This document shows, piece after piece, positions 38,475 to 50,229 of a DNA stretch of 64,000 nt. How positions within the stretch are numbered: the stretch's first letter is position 1; every line of letters begins with the position of its first letter. The stretch is from Lota lota. Taxonomy: Eukaryota; Chordata; Actinopteri; Gadiformes; Lotidae. Where the stretch lies: positions 1,040,294 to 1,104,293 of the forward strand of contig JACYXH010000823.1 in the NCBI GenBank assembly GCA_026745465.1, read 5' to 3'. Both the position numbers and the translations under genes were made by a program. The notes under the pieces are model-generated. The model worked only from the letters and a program-made list of their open reading frames with translations, ran no database searches and was not told the DNA's origin.

Positions 38475-39711
38475 CAGGGGTGGGCAATTAATTTTCCCAA
38501 GGGGCCACATGAGAAACAGGGACTGTTGTGGAGGGCCGGACCAATAGGCTAAACTCATATCTGCTCAATATTAATTGTATCTCTTTATAAAAAGCAGTAA
38601 ATTGTAAGGTCTTTGATAAGCTGTGACTGGTAAGAGTAACTGTTATGATTATGACATGAAAAAAGTTAAGCAGACATAGTACAAAATGCAATTATGTCAC
38701 TATTTAATCAACATCCAAAAATAAATTGTGAATAAAAATGTGCATGTTTCTGCCATTTTTCAAAGAACAGCATTGGATTAACTTTATAAAAAGTGTTATT
38801 ATCTTTTTGTTTGTAGTCTTACTACCTGACTAATAAAGTAACGGAGAACTTGAACTTGAACCTCATTTGCTGTCATGCAGAATGCATGATTGGACCCAAC
38901 TCTTCACTCAACTCTTAACATAAACCACTAGGAATGACCCGACTCTTCACTCAACTCTTAACATAAACCACTAGGAATGACCCGACTCTTCACTCAACTC
39001 TTAACATAAACCACTAGGAATGACCCAACTCTGCACTCAACTCTTAATATAAACCACTAGGAATGACCCGACTCTTCACTCAACTCTTAACATAAACCAC
39101 TAGGAATGACCCGACTCTTCACTCAACTCTTAACATAAACCACTAGGAATGACCCAACTCTTCACTCAACTCTTAACATAAACCACTAGGAATGACCCGA
39201 CTCTTCACTCAACTCTTAACATAAACCACTAGGAATGACCCAACTTTTCACTAGTTCTTTCTTCTTGTTCAGTGAGAGAAATTAAAACGCCTCTTTTTGT
39301 TCTGGGCATATTAGCGCAGCAGAGTCCACCAAACACTCTTTAATAAACTCCCCTTCAGAAAATGGCTTACTGTTTTTGGCAATTTTGTGGGATATCACAA
39401 AGCTGGTCTTGACTGCTGCATCCCTGCAACAAGGTAAAACAAGGTAAAAATACCTTGTTGCTTTTGCAGCTTAGCTAGCAAAACTTCAGATGTCCGTGCC
39501 CTCTCTGCACCAGTCAAGTTGTTGTATTTCTCTGCGTGTTTAGTATTGTAGTGGTGATTCAAATTATAATCCTTTAACACAGCAATCTGTTCTCCGCAAA
39601 CTAGGCACACGGCTTTACCTTTGAATTGAGTAAATAAATACTTAGAAGTCCATGTTGGTTGAAAACTCGGCACTCTGTATCGACCTTTCTTTTTTTCCCA
39701 TGAGCTGACAT
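38475..39711 (-). mobile_element. hAT DNA transposon remnant with BED zinc finger
   Basis: Left end CAGGGGTGGGCAATTAA is typical of hAT termini. On the minus strand from 39711 lies a transposase start, MSAHGKKRKVDTECRVFNQ, followed in another frame by WTSKYLFTQFKGKAVCLVCG and NLNHHYNTKHAEKY, a BED-type zinc finger (C-x2-C ... H-x4-H). The rest of the transposase is gone or replaced by a 43-bp minisatellite. The right end is not seen; a DIRS-like element follows. Confidence 0.7.
38893..39254. repeat. 43-bp minisatellite inside the hAT remnant
   Basis: About eight units of cttcactcaactcttaacat followed by aaaccactaggaatgacccga, very homogeneous. Confidence 0.93.
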
Positions 39712-39929
39712 TTTTGAGGGATAACGACTCGTTCTACAATATTTCATGTAGGCTACGCCGTCTAGGCTTCGCCTTATGGGCTTGTCCTGTGCGCGCACTT
39801 GCGTGCACTGACGAATTTTCCGCAATGCACCAATCAACGTGGACACAGCCCACAGGCGCACAGCTGTGTTCGTCCTCTTTTTTTTCTTTTTTCTTTCAGC
39901 ATTTGCACTAAACTAAAATCGGGATTAAC

Positions 39930-42900
39930 CGTGATGAATTCATGCAGCAGCGGCGTGGCGTTGCCAGCGAAGTTACGGCCCCGTTCAGGGCCTCTCTGCT
40001 CCTCTTGCCCGGCTATCCTCTCTCCGGACGATGGGCACGTTATGTGCTTCCGTTGCCTCGGTGCGTAGCACGCCATGGCAGCCTTTTCGGGCTCCGGTTC
40101 CTGCGCCGGCTGTACCACCCTACCTCAAAAGGTGCTCCTCTCGAGGCGCCTGTTCTTTTCCCCGTCGGTGGAGCTTGCGGACGCCGTCGATATTTTAGAC
40201 GCCGTGGCAGCACCGGCGGAGGACAAGGACTACGACCTCGACGTGGACTTCGCGTCGGGGACTTCTTCACGGCCTTCGGGGGTTTTGCCCCCGGAGAAGC
40301 CGCAGCTTTTCGCCGACCTGTTCGGCGAAATCATGGGCGAGGCAGCGGCCATCAAGGGCATCGCCAAGCCACCTCCACCGCCCTCGCCGGAACTGGACGA
40401 TATGCAGGTGGACTATTTTAGACCTCTTTCGTCGACCAGACAGCCTACCCTATGCCCTCTGTTCCCACCCGTCCAGCGGTATCTTACCGCGGCGGCTGAC
40501 GGCGTTCACCGTTTTCACCAGGGTGGAGGGGTGGTCCGCCACACAGGCGAGGGGGATACGCCTGGAGACTCCTATGGCAGCGCTCCTCTGTCCGGGCGCC
40601 GAATGGCGTCCGAACGAGAAGCCGCTGCCCCCCGACCGCCTTCTCAAGCAGCTCGCTGCCTTGGGGGACAGATCTTTCGTCTGCGCCTCACAAACTGCGG
40701 CGGCTGTGAATAACATTGCCCTATTTTCTCTGCCCTGTCGGCCATGACAGCTGGCATGGATTCGTTCGGGCAGAACGACGTGGAGAAGGTCACTAGATTC
40801 TCCGGCACTATCCTCCAGCTTTGCCAGCCGGTGGCGGTTACTGCCGGACGTCAGATGGCGTGGGCGACCATGTCATCAAGCCATGTGGCTGTCCTTCACC
40901 CCTGTTCCTGACAGAGAAAGGGCGGACCTTATCCAGGGTCCATTAGCCGCGGACGGGCTTTTTGGACCTTGGTTCGCGGAGGTTCTCGCCCACCTTCAGT
41001 CCGTCCGTGAGAATCGTTCCCGGTTCGGACCGATTCTCACGGGCTCCTCCTACCAGGCCAGCGGGAGCAGTCAGGCCAGCGGGAGCAGTCGGGCCAGCAG
41101 GAAGCGGGGTTGACCACGTGTTCAACGGGCCAGGACGCCGCCTCCAGCGCCGACGCCAACGCCTCCCAAATAAAGATTTAAAAGCCCGTTAGACCGAACG
41201 GCAGTACATCTTTAAAGAGCTATGCCCTTTAAGCCGACCGCGCCCTGCGCCTGTCGTGCATTCCTGTTCCCCTCAGCCTCTCCCTCCCTCTCAGCTTAGT
41301 GGCTGTGGGGCGGCGGCTAGGCGGTGTAGTATAGCCAGGGGGTCGTCCGCTTCTATGCGGCGTCCCCGTGCGCTTCATGAGCGGGTTGAAGACTCGCACG
41401 AGGCCGTCTATGCGGCTTCGTGCTACAGTCTTCCAGACCCCGACCTTGCCCCCTCAACCTCCGTTCTACAGTCTGATGACTGTGGGGAGACGTCGGAGCT
41501 GTTAGCCGTGGTCACGGCGAGCGAGCAAACTGTGAGTTTGCCCTCTGCAGCGGGTTTCCCGCTCGCGGGGGCTCCCTCCCCTCCCTTTCGAGGTACGCCC
41601 CCCTTGGTTCACACGCAGTGTGAGGCGGTAGGGGCCGAGGAATACAGAGCATTCCTGGACAGCGTTCCTCATCTGGATGCTCGCCCTCTCACCGAGCACC
41701 ATGCGTGTTGACGAGAGCGATGCGTTTTACGTGGTTGGACAACACGTTGAGTTGGGGCCACCCCATACAGTTCAAGCACCGTCCCCCACCCTTTATGGGG
41801 GTGGTGGAGACGAGGCTGTAGGATCCAGTGGCGAGCACGGCTCTGGCAGCGGAGGTGGTCCGTCTCTTGGGGAAGGGGGCTGTCTCTATCGTTCCCCTCC
41901 TCGAGACACGCCTAGAGATTTACTCCCGCTACTTCCTGGTTCCCAAGAAGTCGGGGGAGATGAGACCCATTCTGGATCTTCGCGTCCTCAACAATTTTGT
42001 TGCCGTGAGGAAATTCAGAATGCTCACCACCAGAGCGTTGCTCCGGTGTGTGACTTCCACGTCCCCATTCTCCAGGCTCACAGGAAATTTCTCCGCTTCG
42101 CCTTTATGGGCGTGGCATACGAGTACCAGTCCCTGCCGTTCGCTTACTCTCTGGCCCCACGCACTTTTTCAAAGTGTGTAGAGGCAGCGCTGGGGCTGCT
42201 CAGGCATCAGGGAAAGAGAGTTCTCTTTTACCTCGACGACCTACTGATTCTGAGCGACTCAGAGGAAACTGCGAGAAGAGACACCATGACGGTGATAAAT
42301 CATCTCTCCTCATTGGGTTTCGCCATCAACTGGATGAGCTCTCCGCTCCCCAGCCACCGGCTAGTCTACTTGGAGCTTTGCCTAGACTCAGTCACGTTCA
42401 CAGCGACGCTCTCACCTCCCCGGCGAGTTGCCGTCCTGTTGGCACTCTCCCGTTTTCACGCTCGCGGAAGCGTGACCGCACTGCCCGTCATGCACCTGTT
42501 AGGACTGATGGCAGCTGCTCACCATGTGGTGCCCCTGGGTCTGCTCTTTATGCGCAGACTACAGCGGTGGTTTGCTCACCAGAGACTGGACCCCAAGCGA
42601 CACAAGCGCAGGTTACTGTTCATCCCTCGCTCGGTGTCGCCAGACCTGAGATATTGGGGGAGTTCCCCGGCTCTTCTCAGAGGGGTTCCCCTAGGCAGAG
42701 TCACGTCTCACGTGGTGGTCTTCACGGACGCCTCGTTGACGGGTTGGGGAGGAACGTGCCTTTCCCACTCGGTCTGAGGCGAATGGCCGACGCTCCCCGC
42801 CCCACACATAAATGTGCTGGAGCTCACCACGGTGAGGGAAGTGCTGGTACATTTCCCTCACCTGGTGTGCGGCCGCCACGTTCTGTTCCGAACGGACAGC

Positions 42901-43071
42901 GTGTCAGCGGCGGCATACATAAACAAACAAGGGGGAGTGCGCTCCGCTGCTCTCCAACAAGCAGCAGTCGAGCTCTGGCTGTGGGCTCATCAGAACCTGC
43001 TCAGCCTGAGAGCCCTGCATATCGCAGGCGCCCTGAGCTTTGGGGTGGACCTCATGTCTCGCGGCGGTCGT
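39930..43071 (+). mobile_element. DIRS-like retrotransposon, decayed (fossil)
   Basis: A gag-like acidic and proline-rich frame near 40075-40713 is followed by a reverse-transcriptase and RNase H region at about 41900-43070. Motifs such as FMGVAYEYQSLPFAYSLAPR, FYLDDLLIL and VVVFTDASLTGWGGT are those of DIRS1-type elements. Family members also carry a tyrosine recombinase, which is not present here. No terminal repeats were found. The element is broken, with several breaks and a lost right part, and joins a gypsy-like LTR. It lies in intron 1 of gene E. Confidence 0.78.
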
Positions 43072-45067
43072 TGTATATCTCTCTCTTGATAACTTCGTCC
43101 CCGCCATCTTCGTTTGTTCCTGTTTACGGGTTCCGCTCCCGTTCCTGTTCCTGCTCCCATTCCTGTTCCTCGTTCCCGCTCCCCGTTCCTGTTCCTAGTT
43201 CCTGCCTGCCTGCCTTCCTTGTTGCCGAACCTCACCTCCCCGACCACCCGCCTGACTACGTCTCTCTGCTTGCTGCCGCCCGCCTGCTAACGTCCCCTGC
43301 CTGCTTGACTCTCCGCCTGCCTTGCCCTTGCCTGTACCGCAATAAATCCCTTTTTGAACCCTTTCCCTTCTGGTCTTTGTGTCTTGCGTTTGGGTCCTAG
43401 TTCCGTAACCATAACAGAACGAACTAGCCATCATGGACCCAGCAGACACAGATCCGTTACGCCAGTATTTCTCCCGCTTGGGAATACCTTTTATCCCACT
43501 TGACCGGACTCTACTGGGAATCGCCACCCTTGACAAGCTTACGGCGGCTATCCGTGGAAACCGCATCCCGGTACCATCCCCCGCAGCAGCCGAAGCCCCA
43601 TGGCCACCAGCTTCCGCAGCAGCAGCCCTGTGGTCACCATTCCCTGCTGCAGCAGCAGCCTCGTGGCCACCAGCTCCCGCTGTAGCAGCAGTCTCGTGGC
43701 CACCAGCCCCGCTGCAGCCGTGGTCTCCTGGCTCCAAGCCCCAGCAGGAGTGGCCTCCTGTTTCCAAGCCGCAGCCGTTGCTTCCGAGCTCCAAGCCCCA
43801 GCAGCTGTGGTCTCCTGGGCCCAAGCCCCAGCGAACTCCTGGCCGCAAGCGCCGGCTACCAGTTCAGCTGTACTCCCCCGGGAAAAGGCCCAAGCCCCAG
43901 CAGCCTCCCGGCCCTGAGCCCCAGCCCCAGCAGCTGCTGCCTCCTTGTCCCGAGCCCCAGCCCCAGCCCCAGCAGCTGCTGCCTCCTGGTCCCGAGCCCC
44001 AGCCCCAGCAGCTGCTGCCTCCTGGTCCCAAGTCCCAGCGGCCTCCCGGCCCTGAGCCCCAGCAGCAGTTGCCTCCTGGTGCCAAGCCCCAGCGGCCCTC
44101 TGGCCCTGAGCCCCAGCCCCAGCAGCAGTTCCCTTCTGGCCCTGAGCCCCAGCCCCAGTTGCCTCCTGACCCTGAGCCGCAGGAGCAGTTGCCTCCTAGG
44201 CCCAAGCCCAAACGGCCTACTGGCCGCAAGCGCCGGCTACCGGCCCCACAGTTATCCGCCGGGAAAAAGCCCCGGATCCCTAGTCCGCTGTCTCCTCCCT
44301 CCCCGGCGCCGCCTCCATCCCGGTTGATCGACAACATTCCGGCGTACTTCGGTCAGACGCCTCCTCGATGTGCGTCGTCGTGGCCGACGACATCGGTATC
44401 CGGTAAAGTGGGAGGGCTACGAACCTGAAGAGCGGTCCTGGATGCCCCGGATTCGCAACCTGGACCCCTCCCTAACCCGCGATCCCCACCGCCAGCACCC
44501 TCCCTCGTCGTGCGTACGCCTGGAGGCGTCCGTTGAGGGGGGGGTACTGTCACGTGACCCTCTGCCACCACCTAGTGGCGCCGGCTGTCACTTCCCCACG
44601 TGCCTTTGTTTACCTCCCCGTCATCCAATTGACCACGTGCACTCCGCTCCCCACTCCTGTCATCAATCAGCCAATCACCCACCACAGTATTTAAGCACTG
44701 GCTCCCCACATAGCCAGTGCTATTTCGCTGTGTATCTCTCTCTTGATAACTTCGTCCTCGCCATCTTCGTTTGTTCCTGTTTACGGGTTCCACTCCCGTT
44801 CCTGCTCCCGTTCCTGTTCCTCGTTCCCGCTCCCCGTTCCTGTTCCTAGTTCCTGCCTGCCTGCCTTCCTTGTTGCCGAACCTCGCCTCCCCGACCACCC
44901 GCCTGACTACGTCCTCGTTGCCTGCTGCCGCCCGCCTGCTAACGTCCCCTGCCTGCTTGACTCTCCGCCTGCCTTGCCCTTGCCTGTACCGCAAGAAATC
45001 CCTTTTTGAACCCTTTCCCTTCTGGTCTTCGTGTCTTGCGTTTGGGTCCTAGTTCAAAACCTTAACA
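43072..45067 (+). mobile_element. Gypsy/chromovirus-like LTR element, mostly deleted (fossil)
   Basis: A partial left LTR (43072-43416, ending CATAACA) is followed by a gag-like start near 43433, a Pro/Gln-rich repetitive region (43600-44220), a piece of integrase-end chromodomain ([15 protein letters not shown], near 44407), a polypurine tract (44533-44544) and a full right LTR (44548-45067, TGTCACG to CTTAACA). The chromodomain points to the chromovirus branch of Ty3/gypsy. The greater part of pol is absent. The two LTR copies are very similar by eye, which suggests a fairly young insertion. Confidence 0.8.
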
Positions 45068-45068
45068 G

Positions 45069-45619
45069 AGGGGAGACCTGGAGTCCCCCCTATAGCAGAG
45101 GGAGACCTGCAGTCCCCCCTATAGCAGGGGGGATACCTGCAGTCCCCCCTATAGCAGGGGGGAGACCTGGAGTCCTCCCTATAGCAGGGGGGAGACCTGG
45201 AGTCCCCCCTATAGCAAGGGGGAGACCTGGAGTCCCCCCTATAGCAGGGGGAGACCTGGAGTCCCCCCTATAGCAGGGGGGAGACCTGGAGGGAGACCTA
45301 GAGTCCCCCCTATACCAGGGGGGAGACCTGGAGTCCCCCCTATAGCAGGGGGGAGACCTGGAGTCCCCCCTATAGCAGGGGGGAGACCTGGAGTCCCCCC
45401 TATAGCAGAGGGAGACCTGCAGTCCCCCCTATAGCAGGGGGGATACCTGCAGTCCCCCCTATAGCAGGGGGGAGACCTAGAGTCCTCCCTATAGCAGGGG
45501 GGAGACCTGGAGTCCCCCCTATAGCAGGGGGGAGACCTGGAGTCCCCCCTATAGCAGGGGGGAGACCTGGAGTCCCCCCTATACCAGGGGGAGACCTGGA
45601 GTCCCCCCTATAGCAGGGG
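45069..45619. repeat. 27-bp minisatellite, second site
   Basis: About 20 units of the repeat at 16460-16913 (core gagacctggagtcccc plus cctatagcaggg). Left it abuts the gypsy-like LTR end; right it passes through gcaaga into ordinary intron 1 sequence (acacaattatttgacataac). Confidence 0.93.
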
Positions 45620-46333
45620 GCAAGAACACAATTATTTGACATAACTTTTCAAATGTTTTTATAATTATAAGCATATTGGTGAATTTCTTTATTCAATGAG
45701 GACATTTGAATTATCTTCACATTGCCAGTATTGCAATAATAATAATAATAATTTAATAATACAATAATTAATATACTTATGTCATAATGATATACTTACA
45801 ATGACAACAATACTATTATTGTGTGTGTGTATGTGCATGTGTGCGCGTGTGTGAGGATTCAACAAGTATGTTAAAAAAGCAACTAAAAACTAATAATAAG
45901 ATATCTCTGAGTGTAAATATAATCCTAAGGATTTAAAGTAGACTTAAAGTAGACATTGGATTCACTCCAAAATGAAGTTTAATGTTTGGTACCGATAATA
46001 GATTATACATTTCTTAATGACGTCATCAAACGGCCAGTAGGATAGTTTAGTTTTCCCAGTTCAAACCCAAAATAAATGTTATTATATTACTTAAGATATT
46101 CAAAGTAAATTATTAGTCAGTTTGTGGATTAATTAGTCACATTTCAGATGATAACCAAAGGCTTTTTGATTAACTTGAAAATCTTACAACTAAAACATTG
46201 TCTATTCAGGGACAAGAAAGGAACCTTTCAGAAAGATAGTTTCTAATTGTAAAAACTTGTAATCAGTCTTACCTGAGGACACACCGTGACCAGAAACCAA
46301 CAGCAGTAGTCCTATTAGCGCCTTCATATCCAT

Positions 46334-46500
46334 GTATTTACAACAACAGGCTTGATGAGATCATCAACAGAGATGTGACTCTGACTCCAGATCAGACAGA
46401 CTGACCAGGAAACCTGCGGACAAGAGACGGAATAAGAGGGAGTGGCCGGTCTGGACCATTAGGAATTCAACAAAGCCAAAGTGAAACTAACTCAAGCACA
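46334..46500 (-). promoter_or_regulatory. Proximal promoter of gene E, CCAAT altered
   Basis: Conserved block in which ccaat reads ccatt (46456-46460). An AGTTTCAC motif (minus strand, about 46482-46490) is retained. Confidence 0.45.
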
Positions 46501-47470
46501 CACACGCTGTTCCAGTGATCAAGTTACATATTACTCTTTATTCGTTGTTCTTACAATCAGGGGTGGATATAAAGGTTTTTGGGCACTCGGCTCCTTACTA
46601 CTAGTCCAACTGTTCCCAGTTGTGTTTATACTACTACTGACAAGGAAAATAGTTTCTGAACTATTTCTGTTCATTTGTTCCGACTCCTTAACATGTGGAG
46701 GCCTATTCGTGTTAATATGTTTATTATTATTAGCCGTGTTTTAATATATGTATTGTATTTGACCTAATGTTGTAACAACAATGCAAACTAGTGAGTAGAC
46801 TGTTTAAAAGCTGACATTTTGTTATGTGTTCTGCACTAGTCACACCTTCCACTGGTTATGTAATAGGCCTACTTAAGCCTGCCTACTAATAATTAGAACT
46901 GGTTATATCAGTTCAACTTAGACTGTAAGGGTATTGGTTAAACACCATTTACCACAACCCATGTATTTAGTCTCATCCTTCATCAGAGATTAATAAATAT
47001 TCTTTTAAATCAACATGGAACATCTTTAACAGTTTTCTTCATTTTAGTTTTGTATCACATAGGCTGTTATTGTCTTATTATTGACCTATAAGGACCTGCT
47101 CTCATTTGTTTTTAAATGTATAAATCCCCCATGTGGATACAGCCTACACGTTGTTTAGATTGATAAACCAACAGCCCTGCTGGGACCCTAGCAGAAGGGT
47201 TATACCAATCACCAGGGTTACCAAGACTTTAATCCATAACTTAACCGCCGCTTAGAAACGATCTTTCATTCATCAGCCCATTCCTACACACATATTAGTC
47301 TAGCGATAAAGCTAACCAGGGTTATTAGCGGTTAGCTGAGGTTCGAGGAAGAGGAAGAGAGAGAGAGAGAGAGCAATGCGGGCAAAGCAGTCCCTCCACA
47401 TTTCTGTGGCCCAGAGAACTCACACCAAAGTACTCTCAAAAGTATGCGACTTGGAATGCAGTGACTGGGC
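46501..47470. other. Upstream flank of gene E, no gene
   Basis: The first 300 bp match the upstream flanks of C and F (19965-20260 and 57125-57425). The remainder is AT-rich with a short GA run near 47352-47374. A plus-strand frame of 88 codons here is not preserved in the other copies and looks spurious. Confidence 0.55.
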
Positions 47471-47479
47471 CTTACTCAC

Positions 47480-47500
47480 CTGGCAGCCATCTTGGTTTTA
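47480..47500 (-). other. Possible orphan first exon
   Basis: On the minus strand, AACCAAGATGGCTGCCAG is followed by gtgagtaagg. This is a strong start-codon context and a strong splice donor, giving Met-Ala-Ala-Arg. It could be the first exon of a gene or of a captured promoter. No further exon was identified downstream on the minus strand before the class I promoter. Confidence 0.25.
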
Positions 47501-47929
47501 AAATCGATCTATTATAGGATATTTATATTATTAAACATGATCAAATACTGAATAAATTAAAAGCTATACCTAAGTAACCTACAGTTATAAATGCGTTTGT
47601 ATGTTCTATCAAACCATTTGGATCCTCGGTTTTTATAACTTAATTTAATACTTCAGCAGTATTACTTTTCATCATTTTCTATTCAATTTCATACCCACTT
47701 TATTAGTGGGTTAACCTAATCTCTAAATTTAGCCTATGAACTTTACTAAACTCAACTACCTAACATACCATAAATGTATTGAAAATATATATTGCCACAA
47801 AATGATACTTCTTTTATTGACAGAATAACCCACATGTGACATCAACGTGTATAGTTAGGAAAACATTCAAATACAAATACAAATTCCAAAATAAATCACA
47901 GAAAATGTACAACAAAGAACATTAAACTG

Positions 47930-48172
47930 TAGCTCACCTCCTGAGTAGTGGATCAGGAGGTAGAGTGGGTTGACTTGTAACCGGAAGGTTGCTAGTTTGA
48001 TCCCGGCTCCTCCTAGCTGAGTGTCGAGGTGTCCCTGAGCAAGACACCAAACTCTAACTGGGTAAGGTGAGCTGGCTGTCACCTTGCATGGTTGACTCCA
48101 CCGTTGGTGAGTGAATGTGTGTATGAATGGTTGTAAGTCGCTTTGGATGAAAGCGTCTGCTAAATATAAACC
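47930..48172 (+). mobile_element. tRNA-derived SINE
   Basis: Head with a B-box-like sequence (gctagtttgatcccggctcc), a body with ccctgagcaagacaccaa and gagctggctgtcaccttgca, and the tail gtaagtcgctttggatgaaa followed by gcgtctgctaaat. This is the layout of common teleost SINEs whose tail is shared with an L2-type LINE. Confidence 0.78.
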
Positions 48173-48301
48173 TAAACCCAAATCGCTTGATTGTTAGGTT
48201 ATGTAGCAATGCAATCAATATAATGTTCAGCTGTATACAAAGTTCAGCAATCTATAATGTTCACCTTTATATAATTTTAAACTATGTTCATCTATATATA
48301 A

Positions 48302-50150
48302 CAGGGGTGTCAAACTCATTTTAGTTAAGGGGTCACATACTGCCTACTTTGATCTCAAGTGGGCCAGACCAGTAAAATCATAGCATAATAACGCATACAT
48401 AACGACAATATTTCTCTGTGTTTAAATCATTGGTGAAAGTTTTTGGATGATAAACCCTATTTTAAAAAGGTCTTTCTATAATAAACTAGAAACATAAAGA
48501 CCAAAAACTCAGACATCAGCCCACTGTTTATCTGCCTGGGGTCTCCGCAGAGTCCCTCGCTTTGTGACGCGTATGACGTCATACGCGTCACAAAGCGAGC
48601 AGCGAGCGCCGCTGCCTGTGGCGATGCGCGCTCTTGCCTCCGGAGCAGACATCGCATTTACGCTGTTTTTGAAGCAATTACTGGCTCGATTAAAAATAAT
48701 TACAAAACGTTTGTACTCGTAAACCTCCAAACTCTTAAGAGATATTCTGATTCACAACCCTTGAAATGTGTTAAGACAAACAAGTGCAATTTCACCAATA
48801 CTGTGCTTCAGTTTATAATTTACACATGTGCATTACAACTTCAGATCACAGTTGATCTACTGAGCAAAAACATTTGGTCACAACGCCTGTTTTTCTCCCG
48901 ATCATTGATGGTGCGCCGTCTGCAGCCACACTGACAGCACGGGTCCCGTCCACTCCGACCCGGTCCAGTCCGACCGGGTCCAGTCCACTCCGACCCGACC
49001 CGGTCCAGTCCGACCGGGTCCAGTCCACTCCGACCCGGTCCAGTCCGACCGGGTCCAGTCCACTCCGACCCGGTCCAGTCCACTCCGACCCGGTCCAGTC
49101 CGACCGGGTCCAGTCCACTCCGACCCGACCCGGTCCAGTCCGACCGGGTCCAGTCCACTCCGACCCGGTGCAGTCCGACCGGGTCCAGTCCACTCCGACC
49201 CGGTCCAGTCCGACCGGGTCCAGTCCACTCCGACCGGGTCCAGTCCACTCCGACCCGGTCCAGTCCGACCGGGTCCAGTCCACTCCGACCGGGTCCAGTC
49301 CACTCCGACCCGGTCCAGTCCGACCGGGTCCAGTCCACTCCGACCCGGTGCAGTCCGACCGGGTCCAGTCCACTCCGACCCGGTCCAGTCCGACCGGGTC
49401 CAGTCCACTCCGACCGGGTCCAGTCCACTCCGACCCGGTCCAGTCCGACCGGGTCCAGTCCACTCCGACCCGGTCCAGTCCAGTCCACTCCGACCCGGTC
49501 CAGTCCACTCCGACCGGGTCCAGTCCACTCCGACCCGGTCCAGTCCACTCCGACCCGGTCCAGTCCACTCCGACCCGGTCCAGTCCACTCCGGCCGGGTC
49601 CAGCGCTCCAAGGAGAGCGCTCCAAATGTAATTCAATGTAGTGGTGTGGGTCACGGGTAGCAACTGAAGGAACTCCTCGGTGACCGCCAGTCTCATCAAA
49701 CATCACGAATGAATACGGCCAGTTGACCAACATCTGTAATGTCAGTGCTTTCATCGATTGCAACTGAAAATGCTACAAATGACTTGACTTTACGCTTCTT
49801 TTGGCTATTCAGATCTGCAGAAAGATCTGCAATCCTATCCGTCAGTGTTCCTTGTTAGCCTAACGTTGGCGAGAGAAATCACACGATGTCTGCAGCCTTC
49901 AGCGTGCATGTTTTCACGAGCTCACCCTAACAGTATGGCTTTGAGGATGATGCTATTTCGTTAGCAATAAGGTAGCTAGCTTCCACTGCTGGATCACTTA
50001 TCTCTCGGCTCCGGGTAAAAACGGACCGTTGTTTCTTTAGACCTGCTGGCAGCTCATTTATCTTCTCTTTTCTCAGCTGTCCTTGCAAGCGGTCGTAGTT
50101 TTCCCCATGGTGAGTCTCATAGTGGCGCCGAATATTATATTCTTTGAGCT
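48302..50150 (-). mobile_element. hAT transposon remnant, transposase invaded by a minisatellite
   Basis: Left end CAGGGGTGTCAAACTCA. On the minus strand from about 50150: a BED-finger end (YNIRRHYETHHGENYDRL), a linker, the acidic segment SFVAFSVAIDESTDITDVGQ (about 49790-49735), and after the minisatellite VSVAADGAPSMIGRKTGVV (about 48930-48870). These are GTF2IRD2-like hAT transposase blocks. The C-terminal part and right end are missing. A palindrome of about 18 bp arms (gtgacgcgtatgacgtcatacgcgtcac region) lies near 48562-48592. Confidence 0.72.
48940..49605. repeat. GTCCAGTCCACTCCGACC minisatellite
   Basis: About 660 bp built of gtccagtccactccgacc and gtccagtccgaccg steps (15 to 21 bp, with longer period blocks of about 36 bp). 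All three minus frames and a plus frame stay open across it. It lies exactly between two conserved transposase segments. Confidence 0.94.
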
Positions 50151-50229
50151 AAAAATATAAAAAATCTAAAATCTAATAATACTGCCTACGTAAAATTGTA
50201 TATGAAGTTGAACACCAGGCAACATAATA

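Larger units (their letters stand above)
33436..46333 (-). pseudogene. MHC class I U-lineage gene E, pseudogene
   Basis: Exons: 46273-46333 signal peptide; 37982-38248 alpha1; about 35022-35300 alpha2; 34378-34670 alpha3; 33895-33989 TM; 33436-33542 tail. Alpha1 starts VIHSLRFFSTGSSG (Tyr7 replaced by Phe) and has Glu for Tyr59 and Leu for Arg84; alpha2 has Ile143, Met146 and Phe159. Damage: a 7-bp deletion in alpha3 just after the start of the CHATG region; one base missing in the TM exon; deletion of the usual exon-3 donor (a weak GTGATC replaces GTAGAG); complete loss of the 27-nt exon 6, with the 41-bp array joined directly to sequence next to the TM exon. The tail keeps the same ending as gene D (SILPLYNTYSE). 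Intron 1 is about 8 kb and holds hAT, DIRS-like and gypsy-like remains. Confidence 0.88.

Noticed and set aside
42174-43400. A 408-codon plus-strand frame overlapping the DIRS-like region
   Set aside because: It is a shadow of the reverse-transcriptase/RNase H frame and lacks domain motifs.
46481-46744. A hydrophobic plus-strand open frame of 88 codons upstream of gene E
   Set aside because: The matching flanks of C and F do not keep it open over the same length, and it has no recognisable features apart from hydrophobicity.
48874-49641. Four overlapping frames of more than 250 codons
   Set aside because: They are produced by the GTCCAGTCC-type minisatellite; only the flanking transposase segments have protein character.
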